64,000 nucleotides of DNA from Streptococcus parasanguinis (GCF_018499505.1 NZ_JAHDAC010000001.1:492756-556755); one strand, 5' to 3'; numbered from the stretch's first letter, positions 18,444 through 29,705 are shown. Made by a program: numbers and translations. Notes: generated by a model from the sequence alone, not told the origin.

Positions 18444-19076
18444 ATGTTAGAACTCAAACATGTATCCTATAGTTACCAAAGCTACCAAGAAGAGATCTTC
18501 TCAGACGTGAACTATCAGTTCGCAAATGGGACATTTTACAGCATTATCGGTCAGTCTGGAGCAGGGAAATCGACCCTCCTCTCCCTCTTGGCTGGACTGG
18601 ATAATCCCAAGAAGGGGCAGGTTCTCTTTGATGGAGAGGACATCCAGACCAAAGGGTCTAGCTACCACCGCAAGCACCATGTCTCCCTGGTCTTTCAGAA
18701 TTACAATCTGATTGACTATTTGACGCCACTGGAAAATGTCCGTCTGGTCAACAAACAGGCAGGGAAGGAGATTCTCTTGGAATTGGGGCTGGACGAAACC
18801 CAGATTAAACGCAATGTCCTGCAACTATCCGGAGGGCAGCAACAACGGGTGGCCATTGCGCGTGCGCTCGTTTCAGAAGCACCTGTCATCTTGGCCGATG
18901 AGCCGACAGGAAACCTTGACGAACAGACAGCCGGTGACATCATTGCCATTTTGAAGAAGTTGGCCAAGGAACGCCAAAAATGTGTCATCGTCGTCACCCA
19001 CAGTAAGGAAGTGGCAGAGTCCTCCGATGTGGTCTTAGAATTGAGTCGCCGTAGCCTCGTTGAGAAGAGCAAGTAA
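18444..19076 (+). CDS. vex2: Vex2-like ABC transporter ATP-binding protein
   Basis: 210 residues from ATG 18444; an in-frame ATG at 18435 lies only 2 bases after AAGGAG and is less likely (it would add three residues). Walker A is GQSGAGKST, the Q-loop is VFQNYNLIDYLT, the signature is LSGGQQQR, Walker B is VILADEPTGNLD and the H-loop is VVTHSKEVA. This is the LolD/MacB-type ATPase that drives the Vex1/Vex3 permeases. It begins a few bases after vex1 and ends 12 before vex3. Confidence 0.92.
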   Translation: MLELKHVSYSYQSYQEEIFSDVNYQFANGTFYSIIGQSGAGKSTLLSLLAGLDNPKKGQVLFDGEDIQTKGSSYHRKHHVSLVFQNYNLIDYLTPLENVRLVNKQAGKEILLELGLDETQIKRNVLQLSGGQQQRVAIARALVSEAPVILADEPTGNLDEQTAGDIIAILKKLAKERQKCVIVVTHSKEVAESSDVVLELSRRSLVEKSK

Positions 19077-19088
19077 GGAGGGAATGCT

Positions 19089-20465
19089 ATGTTGCGAAAT
19101 GCTTTTGCTTATATCACACGTAAATGGCCCAAGTCCCTCTTGCTCTTTGCCATCATTCTCCTCATGGGGACCTTGAGCTTGATCGGACTCTCCATGAAGG
19201 GGGCGACCCAAAAAGCTTCATCAGAAAGCCTGGGATCCATCACCAATAGCTTCTCCATGCAGATCAACCGCAGGACCAATCCGGGAACCCCTCGGGGAGC
19301 TGGGAATCTCAGAGGAGAGGATATCGAGAAAATTAGCCAGGTAGAGGGGATCACCTCCTCTATCAAGCGGATCAATGCCATCGCAGATATCCTAGACCAC
19401 GAGATCATTGAGACTGAAGAAACCCTACAGAATCAATCTCCAGAGCGGGCTAAATACTTTAAGAATACCTTGATGGTGACGGGGGTCAATGATTCTTCTA
19501 AAGAAGATAAGTTTGTCTCTGGGGCCTACAAACTGGTCCAAGGGGAGCACCTGACAGATAAGGACAAAAACCAAATCCTCATGCACGAAGATTTGGCGAA
19601 AAAGAATGGTCTTAAGGTGGGCGATAAGGTGCGTCTCAAGTCCAATCTCTACGATGCTGACAATGAAAAAGGGGCCAATGAAACTGTCGAAGTGACCATT
19701 AAGGGTCTGTTCTCAGGGAAGAACCAAGCTCCTCTAACTTACGCCCAAGAATTGTATGAAGATACCCTCATTTCTGACCTGGATACAGCTGCCAAGCTCT
19801 ACGGCAATACCGTCCAAACAGCTACCTATGAGGATGCGACCTTCTTTGCCAAAGGGGATCAGGACCTGGATGCCTTGATCGAAAAAATCAAAGCACTCGA
19901 TATTGACTGGAACCTCTATGACCTGGTTAAGAGCTCTTCCAACTACCCAGCCTTGCAAAAATCCATCAGCAGCATGTTCCAAGTGGCGGACTACTTGTTT
20001 ATCGGTAGCCTCGTCTTTGCTAGCTTGCTTCTCACCCTTCTCCTCGTCTTGTGGCTCAATGCCCGTCGCAGAGAAGTGGGTATCTTGCTAGCTCTGGGAC
20101 TCTCTAAGGTACAGATTGCGGGACAATTCGTGGCAGAATTAGTCATGATTTCCATCCCAGCCTTCCTCCTCTCCTATGGAGTCGCAGAACTTCTTGCCAA
20201 AGCAGTCGGAGATACGGTGCTTAAAAATGTGACCAGTGGCATTGCCAAACAAATGGCTCAAGAATCCTCTGCAGCCAACCTTGGTGGAGGAGCTGAGGCA
20301 GAAAGCTTCAGTAAGACCCTGACAGAACTCCATATGGACATCCAACCGAGCCAACTGCTGGTGATTGTTTTAGTTGGTGGCCTCCTCTTGATTTTGGTAT
20401 CCATCTTTTCTTCACAATGGCTCTTGCATAAGAAACCAAAAGATCTCTTGGTGGATGTCGAATAA
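19089..20465 (+). CDS. vex3: Vex3-like ABC transporter permease
   Basis: 458 residues; GGAGGG lies before the ATG. It has the same MacB/FtsX plan as Vex1: an N-terminal membrane segment (about 14-34), a long extracytoplasmic domain and three C-terminal segments (about 300-325, 345-370, 420-442). The N-terminus LRNAFAYITRKWPKS is close to what I remember for pneumococcal Vex3. It carries LVQGEHLTDKDKNQILMHE, a motif shared with Vex1 (LVQGKHLSDKARGQILIHQ), which shows that the two permeases are paralogues. Confidence 0.9.
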   Translation: MLRNAFAYITRKWPKSLLLFAIILLMGTLSLIGLSMKGATQKASSESLGSITNSFSMQINRRTNPGTPRGAGNLRGEDIEKISQVEGITSSIKRINAIADILDHEIIETEETLQNQSPERAKYFKNTLMVTGVNDSSKEDKFVSGAYKLVQGEHLTDKDKNQILMHEDLAKKNGLKVGDKVRLKSNLYDADNEKGANETVEVTIKGLFSGKNQAPLTYAQELYEDTLISDLDTAAKLYGNTVQTATYEDATFFAKGDQDLDALIEKIKALDIDWNLYDLVKSSSNYPALQKSISSMFQVADYLFIGSLVFASLLLTLLLVLWLNARRREVGILLALGLSKVQIAGQFVAELVMISIPAFLLSYGVAELLAKAVGDTVLKNVTSGIAKQMAQESSAANLGGGAEAESFSKTLTELHMDIQPSQLLVIVLVGGLLLILVSIFSSQWLLHKKPKDLLVDVE

Positions 20466-20469
20466 GAGA

Positions 20470-20499
20470 TTGTTTCCTAAAATAGAAATAGGGTATAAT
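20470..20499 (+). promoter_or_regulatory. vncRS promoter
   Basis: TTGTTT (20470-20475), 18 bases, TATAAT (20494-20499). It indicates that the two-component genes can be transcribed apart from vex123. Confidence 0.55.
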
Positions 20500-20537
20500 A
20501 GGAGGTAGTAGAAGTTTCTTAGATAAAAGGAAAGTGT

Positions 20538-21191
20538 ATGAAGATACTAATCGTAGAAGATGAAGTCCTGATTCGCGAAGGAATGAGCGACTATCTCATG
20601 GAATGTGGCTATGAGATCTTTGAAGCAGGTGATGGGCAGGAGGCCCTGGACCTCTTTCACAGAGAGGCGCCGGATCTGGTCTTGCTGGATATCCAGCTCC
20701 CTATCCTCAATGGTTTGGAAGTGCTTAAGGCCATCCGGAAGACCAGCTCGGTTCCTGTCCTTATGCTGACGGCTTTTCATGACGAGGACTATAAGTTGAC
20801 AGCCTTTGGAGAGTTGGCGGACGGCTACCTGGAAAAACCCTTCTCCTTGTCCCTCTTGAAGGTCCGTATCGAAGCTATTTTTAAAAAGCTTCAGCCTTCC
20901 CGGGTCTTCACCTATGGAGAGGCACGAGTGGATTTTGAGAGCTACACAGCCAGCCTAGCTGGGCAAGCCATCTCCATGAATGCCAAGGAGTTGGAAATCT
21001 TGGAATACTTGCTCCAGCATGAGGGCAAGGCCCGGACCCGCTCTCAGATCCTCGATGCCGTCTGGAAGGAGACGGAGGAGATTCCTTTTGACCGGGTAAT
21101 CGATGTCTATATCAAGGAACTACGAAAAAAACTAGAGCTGGACTGTATCGTTACGGTACGCAATGTCGGCTATAAATTGGAGAGACCATGA
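20538..21191 (+). CDS. vncR: VncR-like response regulator (OmpR/PhoB family)
   Basis: 217 residues. The receiver domain has E7-D8, phospho-acceptor D51 (LLDIQLP), T78 and K100. The winged-helix effector domain occupies about 125-217, with ELEILEYLLQHEGKARTRSQIL and DVYIKELRKKL. It is expected to control the vex genes or itself. It overlaps vncS by four bases (ATGA). Confidence 0.92.
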   Translation: MKILIVEDEVLIREGMSDYLMECGYEIFEAGDGQEALDLFHREAPDLVLLDIQLPILNGLEVLKAIRKTSSVPVLMLTAFHDEDYKLTAFGELADGYLEKPFSLSLLKVRIEAIFKKLQPSRVFTYGEARVDFESYTASLAGQAISMNAKELEILEYLLQHEGKARTRSQILDAVWKETEEIPFDRVIDVYIKELRKKLELDCIVTVRNVGYKLERP

Positions 21192-22513
21192 CCAAACGAA
21201 GTATCTTTGCAAAGATCTTTCTGATCACCTTTGCCCTTTTTAGTGGCTTAGTCATCCTTCTACATGCTTCGGTTTACTTTATTTTCCCCTCTACCTATAT
21301 CGAGTCCCAGCGCCAGACGATTTTGAAGAAATCACAGGCCTTGGCCAAGAGTTTTCAAGGCCAGGAAGAAGGGACCATTGAGTCTGTCATTGACCTTTAT
21401 TCCAAGACCAATGATATCAAGGTCTCGATCAAGGGCAAGGAAAAACAAAATGCAATAGAGGTCAAGGATGACCTGCTCCTGAACCCTGACAGCCAGAACA
21501 ATTCCCTGGTCATTGAAGAGCGAAAAATCCAGACAAAAGAGGGGAAGGACTTGACCTTGCAATTCTTAGCGACCGTCGATTCCCAAAAGGAGGCGCGGGA
21601 CATCAGTCTGGGCTTTCTTCCCTATAGTCTTCTGGCTTCCTTTGTTCTGTCATTGCTTGCCTCCTATCTCTATGCCCGCATGATTTCTGCTCCGATCCTG
21701 GAGATCAAGCAGATGACCAAGCGGATGAAGCGCTTGGATCGGACAGCCAGTCTTCCCATTCATTCGCAGGATGAGATCGGCGTTCTCAAACAACAGATCA
21801 ACGACCTCTATCACCATCTCCTAGAAGTGATCGACAATCTAGAGCAGCAGAAACAGGAAAATCTGAAGTTGGAACAGATGAAGGTCGAATTCCTACGGGG
21901 AGCCTCGCATGAGCTCAAGACGCCTCTGGCCAGCTTAAAGATTATCCTAGAAAATATGAGGGATAAGATCGGCCGCTACAAGGACCGGGACCGCTATCTG
22001 TCGGTCTCCCTCGATATCGTCGATGAGATGAACCAGATCGTCCTAGAAATCCTGTCTCTCTCCTCTGTCCAAGAATTGGCCGGAGATAAGGAGTGGATCC
22101 AGTTGGATCAGGTCGTAGAGCAGATCCTCGACCAGTACAAGGTCTTGGCTCAATCCCGCGCGCTCACGATTGACAATCAGATCCTAGCCAAACCAGTCTA
22201 TATGGACCCAGCGATTCTGAAATTGGTCCTCTCAAATGTCATCAGTAATGCCGTTAAGCATTCGGATGTCGGTGGAGAGATCCAGCTCCGACTCGAAGGG
22301 GAAGGGACGCACTTGGCGATTGAAAATACCAGCCAGGAAATGGTAGAGACCGCTGAGATGCCAATGACCGCTAGTCGCCAGAAGAAGGAAGGTGGTCTTG
22401 GACTCTTCGTGGTCCAACACTTGCTAGACCATGAAGAACTGGCCTACCAATTTGATAAAACAGCTATGGGCTTGCGCTTCCGCATGGAACTGCCCGAGGA
22501 GCCACAAGAATAA
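21188..22513 (+). CDS. vncS: VncS-like sensor histidine kinase
   Basis: 441 residues. Two membrane segments (about 9-34 and 145-165) flank an extracellular sensor of about 110 residues. A HAMP-like linker follows (ISAPILEIKQMTKRMKRLD). The DHp motif is GASHELKTPLASLK, with phospho-His near residue 241. The ATPase domain has an N-box VLSNVISNAVKHS and a G-box KKEGGLGLFVVQHL. VncS was once linked to vancomycin tolerance in pneumococcus, which is disputed. A strong terminator follows. Confidence 0.92.
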   Translation: MTKRSIFAKIFLITFALFSGLVILLHASVYFIFPSTYIESQRQTILKKSQALAKSFQGQEEGTIESVIDLYSKTNDIKVSIKGKEKQNAIEVKDDLLLNPDSQNNSLVIEERKIQTKEGKDLTLQFLATVDSQKEARDISLGFLPYSLLASFVLSLLASYLYARMISAPILEIKQMTKRMKRLDRTASLPIHSQDEIGVLKQQINDLYHHLLEVIDNLEQQKQENLKLEQMKVEFLRGASHELKTPLASLKIILENMRDKIGRYKDRDRYLSVSLDIVDEMNQIVLEILSLSSVQELAGDKEWIQLDQVVEQILDQYKVLAQSRALTIDNQILAKPVYMDPAILKLVLSNVISNAVKHSDVGGEIQLRLEGEGTHLAIENTSQEMVETAEMPMTASRQKKEGGLGLFVVQHLLDHEELAYQFDKTAMGLRFRMELPEEPQE

Positions 22514-22543
22514 AAAAAAGCCACCATCGGGTGGCTTTTTTCT
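22514..22543 (+). terminator. Terminator after vncS
   Basis: AAAAAGCCACC pairs with GGTGGCTTTTTT around ATCG. It can also serve birA on the other strand. Confidence 0.9.
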
Positions 22544-22553
22544 ATAGGTGATT

Positions 22554-23489
22554 TCACCATTTCGTCAAGGAGATTTCGCCGCTATTGAGCCAGATTTCTT
22601 CTTGGTTGTCCAATTGGACCAAGAGTTGGCCGGTATCAGAGATATCTTTGGCGAGGCCTTGATAGGTCTGCTGGTTCTGCTCAAAGGTGACGGTTCGTCC
22701 TAGGACCAAGGAGCGCTCTTTGTAGAGGTAGACCAGTTCATCGACATCCGTTTGGAAGAATTCTTTCCAGATTTCACTGATGAGGTCATTGCGGGTAATG
22801 GGACAAGGTCCTTCAAATAAGGAACCCGCCTTACTTTCTAGCTCATCTGGAAAAGTAGAGACAGCCAAATTAAGACCGACTCCGATAATGACATCCGTGA
22901 CGAGACCAGTCTCAATAGACGTGATAGCTTCTGTAAGGATTCCCCCAATTTTTTTATGGCGGTAGTAAATATCATTGACCCACTTGATATCAATATCGAT
23001 CAGGGTCAGGTTTTTAATGGCTTTGTAGACGGCTCCAGCGACCATGAGGGTATATGGGGGGAGCTCCGCAGGTGGCAATTGAGGCTTTAGGTGAAGGGAC
23101 ATGTAGATGCCCCCTTGATCGGGGCAGTAGTAGTCCCGACCAAAGCGGCCCTTTCCAGCGGATTGCGAATTGGCTAGGTAGAGCGCCTTGCCTTCTTGAT
23201 GGGTTTCTATGCCTAATTTGGCGTCCAATTGGGTGGAGCTACATTCTTCATTCAAGGACACGGTCAACTGGGTATTTTTTGCGATCACTTCAGGTAGCAG
23301 AATATCGCCTGAGACCAGTTTGTAGCCCTTTTTTTTGAGGGATTCGATGACAACCCCATCTTTTTCTAGACGTTGGATAGCCTTCCAGATAGAGGTGCGG
23401 GAAACACCTAGTTCTTTTGCCAGCTGCTCCCCATTGACATAATCATCTGCCTGAGAAAGGGTTTGAAAGAGGATTTCGTGTGTTTTCAT
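22554..23489 (-). CDS. birA: Bifunctional biotin-protein ligase / biotin operon repressor
   Basis: 311 residues, full length. The N-terminal winged helix has GEQLAKELGVSRTSIWKAIQRL. The ligase domain has SAGKGRFGRDYY (the GRGRxGR biotinoyl-AMP loop), GGIYMSLHLKP and KWVNDIYYRHKKIGGILTE with the catalytic lysine. A small C-terminal SH3-like domain follows. It attaches biotin to carboxylase subunits and may repress biotin transport genes. It lies 29 bases downstream of galR on the same strand. Confidence 0.94.
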   Translation of the reverse strand: MKTHEILFQTLSQADDYVNGEQLAKELGVSRTSIWKAIQRLEKDGVVIESLKKKGYKLVSGDILLPEVIAKNTQLTVSLNEECSSTQLDAKLGIETHQEGKALYLANSQSAGKGRFGRDYYCPDQGGIYMSLHLKPQLPPAELPPYTLMVAGAVYKAIKNLTLIDIDIKWVNDIYYRHKKIGGILTEAITSIETGLVTDVIIGVGLNLAVSTFPDELESKAGSLFEGPCPITRNDLISEIWKEFFQTDVDELVYLYKERSLVLGRTVTFEQNQQTYQGLAKDISDTGQLLVQLDNQEEIWLNSGEISLTKW

Positions 23490-23518
23490 AGTTTTTTATT
23501 CTCGGAAAGGATGGAGGA

Positions 23519-24565
<1,047 letters not shown>

Positions 24566-24572
24566 TTAGCGA

Positions 24573-24596
24573 ATTTTACTAAAACTTTAGTAAAAT
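24573..24596. promoter_or_regulatory. GalR operator between galR and galK
   Basis: ATTTTACTAAA (24573-24583) and TTTAGTAAAAT (24586-24596) form a perfect 11-bp inverted repeat with a 2-bp spacer. It lies just upstream of the galK -35 element and fits LacI-family operators described for streptococcal gal genes. Confidence 0.8.
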
Positions 24597-24598
24597 AA

Positions 24599-24627
24599 TT
24601 GATTTGTTGCATGAAAGGGGTTACACT
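24599..24627 (+). promoter_or_regulatory. galK promoter
   Basis: TTGATT (24599-24604), 17 bases, TACACT (24622-24627). Confidence 0.6.
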
Positions 24628-24661
24628 AGTGGTAAATAACTATATAAGTGAGGTAATCTCA

Positions 24662-25828
24662 ATGAATACTCAAGAACTTCGGGAAGCTTTTCAAACAGTC
24701 TTTGGAGCAGAAGCAGACCACACTTTCTTCTCACCAGGACGGATTAATCTGATTGGTGAACACACGGACTATAATGGAGGGCATGTCTTCCCAGCAGCCA
24801 TTACACTTGGTACCTACGGAGCTGCAAGAAAGCGTGAGGACAAGGTCTTGCGTTTCTTCTCAGGAAACTTTGAAGACAAGGGGATCATTGAAGTTCCACT
24901 TGAAAATCTCCACTTTGAAAAAGAGCACAACTGGACCAACTATCCAAAAGGCGTACTCCACTTCTTGCAAGAAGCTGGTCATCTCATTGATAGCGGAATG
25001 GACGTCTATGTCTACGGCAATATTCCAAATGGATCCGGTCTTTCTTCTTCAGCTTCTCTTGAGCTCTTAATTGGCGTCATCGCTGAGAAACTATATGATC
25101 TTCACTTAGATCGTCTAGATTTGGTCAAGATCGGGAAACAAACCGAAAATCACTTCATCGGAGTTAACTCTGGGATCATGGACCAATTTGCCATCGGTAT
25201 GGGAGCTGACCAACGAGCTATTTATCTCGATACCAACACCCTAGAGTATGATTTGGTACCGCTGGACCTCAAAGACAATGTCGTAGTCATCATGAATACC
25301 AACAAACGCCGGGAATTAGCGGATTCAAAATACAATGAACGTCGTTCAGAATGCGAAACTGCCGTTTCTGAACTCCAAGAAAAATTGGATATCCAAACCT
25401 TAGGGGAATTGGATCTCTGGTCTTTTGATGCCTACAGCTACTTGATCAAGGATGAAAATCGCATCAAACGAGCTCGTCATGCTGTACTTGAAAACCAACG
25501 GACTCTCCAAGCTCGTAAGGCACTTGAAGCAGGTGATTTGGAAGGTTTTGGTCGTCTCATGAATGCTTCCCACGTTTCCTTGGAGCATGACTACGAAGTG
25601 ACAGGTCTAGAATTGGATACCTTGGTGCATACAGCCTGGGAACAAGAAGGCGTCTTGGGCGCTCGTATGACAGGAGCAGGCTTTGGTGGTTGCGCCATTG
25701 CCCTCGTAAACAAAGATAAGGTTGAAGCATTTAAAGAAGCTGTCGGCAAACGCTATGAAGAAGTCGTTGGCTATGCGCCAAGCTTTTATATTGCAGAAGT
25801 TGCGACAGGGACACGAGTTTTAGACTAG
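24662..25828 (+). CDS. galK: Galactokinase
   Basis: 388 residues from ATG 24662 (GTGAGG about 8 bases before). The longer frame from TTG 24599 overlaps the promoter and is rejected. GHMP kinase motifs: [17 protein letters not shown] (galactokinase signature), the ATP loop [16 protein letters not shown], and the C-terminal [17 protein letters not shown]. It phosphorylates galactose to galactose-1-phosphate, first step of the Leloir pathway. Confidence 0.96.
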   Translation: MNTQELREAFQTVFGAEADHTFFSPGRINLIGEHTDYNGGHVFPAAITLGTYGAARKREDKVLRFFSGNFEDKGIIEVPLENLHFEKEHNWTNYPKGVLHFLQEAGHLIDSGMDVYVYGNIPNGSGLSSSASLELLIGVIAEKLYDLHLDRLDLVKIGKQTENHFIGVNSGIMDQFAIGMGADQRAIYLDTNTLEYDLVPLDLKDNVVVIMNTNKRRELADSKYNERRSECETAVSELQEKLDIQTLGELDLWSFDAYSYLIKDENRIKRARHAVLENQRTLQARKALEAGDLEGFGRLMNASHVSLEHDYEVTGLELDTLVHTAWEQEGVLGARMTGAGFGGCAIALVNKDKVEAFKEAVGKRYEEVVGYAPSFYIAEVATGTRVLD

Positions 25829-25837
25829 GTGATAATA

Positions 25838-26497
25838 ATGGAAGCTGTAATATTTGATTTAGATGGCTTATTAGCCGATACTGAAATCATTTCTCTAAAA
25901 GTTTATCAAGAATTGCTTAGAGATTTTGGAATTACTTTCACAGAAGAAACATATTCTAGAGACTACAGTGGACATAGGGAAGAGGAGAATGTTCAACGAT
26001 TTTTGGATACCTATGATTTACCATGGAATTTTGACCAAACCTTGGCTAAAGTTTATGAACTAGAAGGTCGAATCTTAGTCCAAGGTGTTCATTTAAAAAA
26101 AGGTGCTAAAAATTTGCTTACTTTTTTGAAAACAGAGGGCATTCCAATCGCCTTAGCAACTTCAAGTGTTGAATCTCGGGCTAGAATGATCTTGGATAGC
26201 AATGGGGTACTGTCCCTATTTGACCATTTAGTTTTTGCAAAAGATGTCAAACGAAGTAAACCTTACCCAGATATATTTTTAAAGGCTTGTAGTGATTTGA
26301 ATGCTTTACCAGAAAATTGCTTAGTACTAGAGGATAGTGAAGCAGGGATTGAAGCAGCCTATCGGGCTGGAATCCCAGTCATATGTGTTCCAGATTTAAA
26401 AGTACCAGCACAGTCTTTCTTAACGAAAGCAGAACAAGTTTTCCAGGATTTGGATGCTGTCAGAGACTATTTAAAACGTAAGAAGGAGAATCAATGA
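25838..26497 (+). CDS. HAD-family phosphatase/phosphomutase-like protein in the gal operon
   Basis: 219 residues from ATG 25838 with AGGTGA upstream; the GTG at 25829 is less likely. HAD subfamily IA motifs: [11 protein letters not shown] (motif I), [10 protein letters not shown] (motif II, T/S), K in [10 protein letters not shown] (motif III) and [12 protein letters not shown] (motif IV). The motif and size fit beta-phosphoglucomutase-like or sugar-phosphate phosphatases. It sits between galK and galT, overlapping galT by four bases, so it is translated with the Leloir enzymes. It is more AT-rich than both neighbours, which suggests a later insertion. A role in limiting toxic galactose-1-phosphate is only a guess. 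Confidence 0.82.
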   Translation: MEAVIFDLDGLLADTEIISLKVYQELLRDFGITFTEETYSRDYSGHREEENVQRFLDTYDLPWNFDQTLAKVYELEGRILVQGVHLKKGAKNLLTFLKTEGIPIALATSSVESRARMILDSNGVLSLFDHLVFAKDVKRSKPYPDIFLKACSDLNALPENCLVLEDSEAGIEAAYRAGIPVICVPDLKVPAQSFLTKAEQVFQDLDAVRDYLKRKKENQ

Positions 26498-27966
26498 ATC
26501 AGGGAATTTTGGATGCATTTGTCACAGTCGTCATTGCGGCGAGTGACTACGAAGAGATGGATCGGATTTATCTAAAAAATCGCATCATGAGTCGCGTTGG
26601 AGAAGAAGGGCTAGACGCCCCAGCTCAAAAAGAAGACTTGATCGCACTCAAAGATCAGCTGGTAGAGATCGCTGTTGCAAATAGCAAGATCCAAGACAGC
26701 ATGGCCACTAAGGACAGTTTGGGTGCGGAGCTGATGGATTGGATCACCCCTAGCCCTAGTCAGGTCAACCATCGTTTCTGGGAGACCTACCGTCAGTCCA
26801 AGGAAAACGCGATTGCGGATTTCTATGCCCTCTCGAAGCGCAATGATTACATCAAGGTCAAAGCCATTGCACAAAACATTGCCTTTGAGGCAGAAACTCC
26901 CTACGGTTCTCTTGAAATCACCATCAATCTGTCAAAACCTGAAAAAGATCCTAAAGACATTGCAGCGGCCAAACTTGCGAAAACCAGTCATTATCCAGCC
27001 TGCCAATTGTGCTTTGAAAATGAAGGCTATCAAGGTCGCCTAGACCATCCAGCTCGGGCCAATCACAGGATTATTCGCTTTGATATGGACGGTCATGATT
27101 GGGGCTTTCAGTATTCCCCTTATGCCTACTTCAATGAACACTGCATTTTCCTCGATAGCCAGCATGTTCCCATGGCCATTAGCCGCAAGACCTTTGAGCG
27201 ACTCTTGACCATTGTCGAGACTTTTCCAGGCTATTTTGCAGGGTCCAATGCAGACTTGCCCATTGTAGGGGGATCTATCCTGACTCATGACCATTACCAA
27301 GGCGGACGCCACACCTTCCCTATGGAGCTGGCTCCTGTGGAGGAAAGCTTTAGAGTTGAGGGCTTTGAGGCTGTATCGGTAGGAATTGTTAACTGGCCCA
27401 TGTCGGTTCTCCGCTTGCAATCAGATGACAAGGCGCAATTGATTGACTTGGCAGACCATATCCTAACAGCCTGGCGAGGCTACTCGGATCCAGCCGTTCA
27501 AGTTTTAGCGGTATCCGATGGTCAGCCCCACCATACCATTACCCCCATTGCACGGATTCGTGATGGGCATTATGAACTGGACTTGGTGCTCCGTGACAAC
27601 CAAACCTCACCAGAGCATCCAGATGGTATCTATCACCCACATGCAGATGTGCAACACATCAAAAAAGAAAATATCGGCCTGATCGAAGTCATGGGCTTGG
27701 CCATTTTGCCACCTCGACTCAAGGAAGAGCTCAAGCGGGTTCAAGACTATCTACTTGGACGTGAAAACACTGTAGCGACCTACCACCAGGCTTGGGCAGA
27801 TGATTTGAAAGCCACTCACCCATCCCTCACAGACGAAGCAGAGGCAGAGGCCCTTGTCCGTGAATCGGTTGGCCAGATCTTTGCGCGTGTGCTGGAAGAT
27901 GCTGGAGTCTACAAGAGAACAGCAGAAGGACAAGCCGCCTTTAGACGCTTTGTTGCGACACTTTAA
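26494..27966 (+). CDS. galT: UDP-glucose--hexose-1-phosphate uridylyltransferase (Firmicute GalT2 type)
   Basis: 490 residues, the long GalT form of Firmicutes, unlike the 350-residue E. coli type. Motifs include [16 protein letters not shown], the [13 protein letters not shown] region with clustered histidines of the active site, and [30 protein letters not shown] near the C-terminus (shown only as landmarks). It transfers UMP between glucose-1-phosphate and galactose-1-phosphate. It overlaps the HAD gene by ATGA. Confidence 0.95.
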   Translation: MNQGILDAFVTVVIAASDYEEMDRIYLKNRIMSRVGEEGLDAPAQKEDLIALKDQLVEIAVANSKIQDSMATKDSLGAELMDWITPSPSQVNHRFWETYRQSKENAIADFYALSKRNDYIKVKAIAQNIAFEAETPYGSLEITINLSKPEKDPKDIAAAKLAKTSHYPACQLCFENEGYQGRLDHPARANHRIIRFDMDGHDWGFQYSPYAYFNEHCIFLDSQHVPMAISRKTFERLLTIVETFPGYFAGSNADLPIVGGSILTHDHYQGGRHTFPMELAPVEESFRVEGFEAVSVGIVNWPMSVLRLQSDDKAQLIDLADHILTAWRGYSDPAVQVLAVSDGQPHHTITPIARIRDGHYELDLVLRDNQTSPEHPDGIYHPHADVQHIKKENIGLIEVMGLAILPPRLKEELKRVQDYLLGRENTVATYHQAWADDLKATHPSLTDEAEAEALVRESVGQIFARVLEDAGVYKRTAEGQAAFRRFVATL

Positions 27967-27988
27967 GTGTGGAGAAGCGGCAGAAATT

Positions 27989-27997
27989 TGGTACAAT
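27989..27997 (+). promoter_or_regulatory. Internal promoter before galE
   Basis: TGGTACAAT has TACAAT at 27992-27997, about 32 bases before the galE ATG. Confidence 0.5.
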
Positions 27998-28029
27998 AAG
28001 AGAGAAGACAGGAAGCGAAAGGAAAACAA

Positions 28030-29028
28030 ATGGCAATACTCGTACTCGGAGGAGCTGGCTATATCGGTTCCCACATGGTGGACCGCTTGGTCAATGAAGG
28101 ACAGGAAAAAGTCGTCGTGGTCGATAGCCTGGTCACAGGCCACCGTGCAGCGGTGCATCCAGATGCCGTCTTTTACCAAGGAGACCTGGCGGATCAAGAC
28201 TTTATGCGCACTGTTTTTAAGGAACACGCAGATATCGATGCGGTCATCCACTTTGCGGCCTACTCACTGGTCGCTGAGTCCATGGCCGATCCATTGAAAT
28301 ATTTTGACAACAATACAGCTGGCATGGTCAAACTCTTGGAAGTCATGCATGAATGTGGGGTCCACTACATCGTCTTTTCTTCAACTGCTGCCACCTACGG
28401 CATTCCAGAAGAAATTCCGATTCTTGAAACCACTCCACAAAAACCGATCAATCCTTATGGAGAAAGCAAGCTCATGATGGAAACCATTATGCGCTGGGCC
28501 GATCAAGCTTACGGCATCAAGTACGTGCCCCTTCGTTACTTTAATGTAGCGGGTGCTAAGCCAGATGGATCCATCGGAGAAGACCATGGACCAGAGACCC
28601 ATCTCTTGCCGATCGTCTTGCAAGTGGCCCAAGGCAAACGCGAAAAGATCTCTATTTTTGGAGATGACTACCAGACACCAGATGGCACCAATGTTCGGGA
28701 CTATGTCCATCCATTTGACTTGGCAGATGCCCATCTTTTAGCAGTGGAGTATCTCCGAAAAGGGAATGAATCGACCGCCTTTAATCTGGGTTCATCGACT
28801 GGATTCTCCAATCTTCAAATCGTTGAAGCAGCCCGTAAGGTGACGGGACATCCGATCCCACTTGAGATGGCTGATCGCAGACCAGGAGATCCAGATACCC
28901 TGATCGCATCATCTGAGAAGGCGCGTGCCATCCTCGGTTGGCAACCAAAATTTGACAATATCGAAACCATCATCCAAACAGCCTGGGCTTGGCATTCTAG
29001 CCACCCAGATGGCTACAATGATCGATAA
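28030..29028 (+). CDS. galE: UDP-glucose 4-epimerase
   Basis: 332 residues. The NAD-binding motif [15 protein letters not shown] is at the N-terminus, FSSTAATYG holds the active-site Ser/Thr, and YGESKLMME holds the YxxxK pair. [12 protein letters not shown] is the substrate loop. It interconverts UDP-glucose and UDP-galactose and closes the Leloir cycle. An extended -10 just upstream may give it constitutive expression for wall polysaccharide needs in addition to galK read-through. Confidence 0.95.
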   Translation: MAILVLGGAGYIGSHMVDRLVNEGQEKVVVVDSLVTGHRAAVHPDAVFYQGDLADQDFMRTVFKEHADIDAVIHFAAYSLVAESMADPLKYFDNNTAGMVKLLEVMHECGVHYIVFSSTAATYGIPEEIPILETTPQKPINPYGESKLMMETIMRWADQAYGIKYVPLRYFNVAGAKPDGSIGEDHGPETHLLPIVLQVAQGKREKISIFGDDYQTPDGTNVRDYVHPFDLADAHLLAVEYLRKGNESTAFNLGSSTGFSNLQIVEAARKVTGHPIPLEMADRRPGDPDTLIASSEKARAILGWQPKFDNIETIIQTAWAWHSSHPDGYNDR

Positions 29029-29156
29029 GGAGAGGATTGTGAACATCATTTTGAGGCTTTTCTGATAACATCTATATCTACAGTTGATCTTGCTACAGGA
29101 CTCATTTCAGACGTCAGTCATTTCCCTAATCATCATAAAAAAGTGAGGTATTCAAA

Positions 29157-29705
29157 ATGAATAGAACCACAAAAATGTTAGCCGTCTTCTTGACAGCGGG
29201 TCTTCTTTTAGCTGGTTGCGCACAAAAAGAGAGTACAAAATCTACTACTCAATCGTCCACTAAAGCGAAGACAAAAGAGTCATCAACTGATGAAAGCAAA
29301 AAAGAAGATGCACTAGCAGGTGCACAAAAAACCGTTCTTGAAACGAGTGATGAAGCAGGTAAGTCCACTGTAACCTTGTATTACAAGGGAGATACCTTGT
29401 TAGTACAAGAAAAAGTTGATGATTACGTCATCTCAAAAGTTCCTGGTGAAAACCCTCTTGAATCCATGAAAGAAGCCGTTGCCAAGAGCCAAGAAAGATT
29501 CAAAGATCTGATGGGACAAGGATTTGAACTGACATCAGAATACAAAGATGGAATCTTTTATATCCGCAATACCATTGATTACACAAAAATCGATTTTAAT
29601 AAATTAAAAGAAATCGTACCAGGCTTTAATCCCCTAGATGACAAAACAGTCAGTTATTCAGTAACGAAAGACAGTCTTATCAAGGGTGGTATGGTCGAAA
29701 AATAA
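29157..29705 (+). CDS. Small lipoprotein, YehR/DUF1307-like
   Basis: 182 residues. The signal peptide ends in the lipobox LLLAGC (Cys21), followed by a Ser/Thr/Lys-rich spacer (22-55). The mature domain (about 60-182) reads KTVLETSDEAGKSTVTLYYKG, then KEAVAKSQERFKDLMGQGFE and a final beta region (YTKIDFNKLKEIVPGF). This fits my memory of YehR-type lipoproteins, whose function is unknown. A strong terminator follows. It should be anchored on the outer face of the membrane. Confidence 0.68.
   Translation: MNRTTKMLAVFLTAGLLLAGCAQKESTKSTTQSSTKAKTKESSTDESKKEDALAGAQKTVLETSDEAGKSTVTLYYKGDTLLVQEKVDDYVISKVPGENPLESMKEAVAKSQERFKDLMGQGFELTSEYKDGIFYIRNTIDYTKIDFNKLKEIVPGFNPLDDKTVSYSVTKDSLIKGGMVEK

Noticed and set aside
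24599..24661. Longer galactokinase start at TTG 24599
   Set aside because: The codon is part of the -35 element of the galK promoter; the family start is at 24662.
27751..28251. 166-residue minus-strand frame across galT/galE
   Set aside because: It is antisense to two strongly supported genes and has no motif or start signal.
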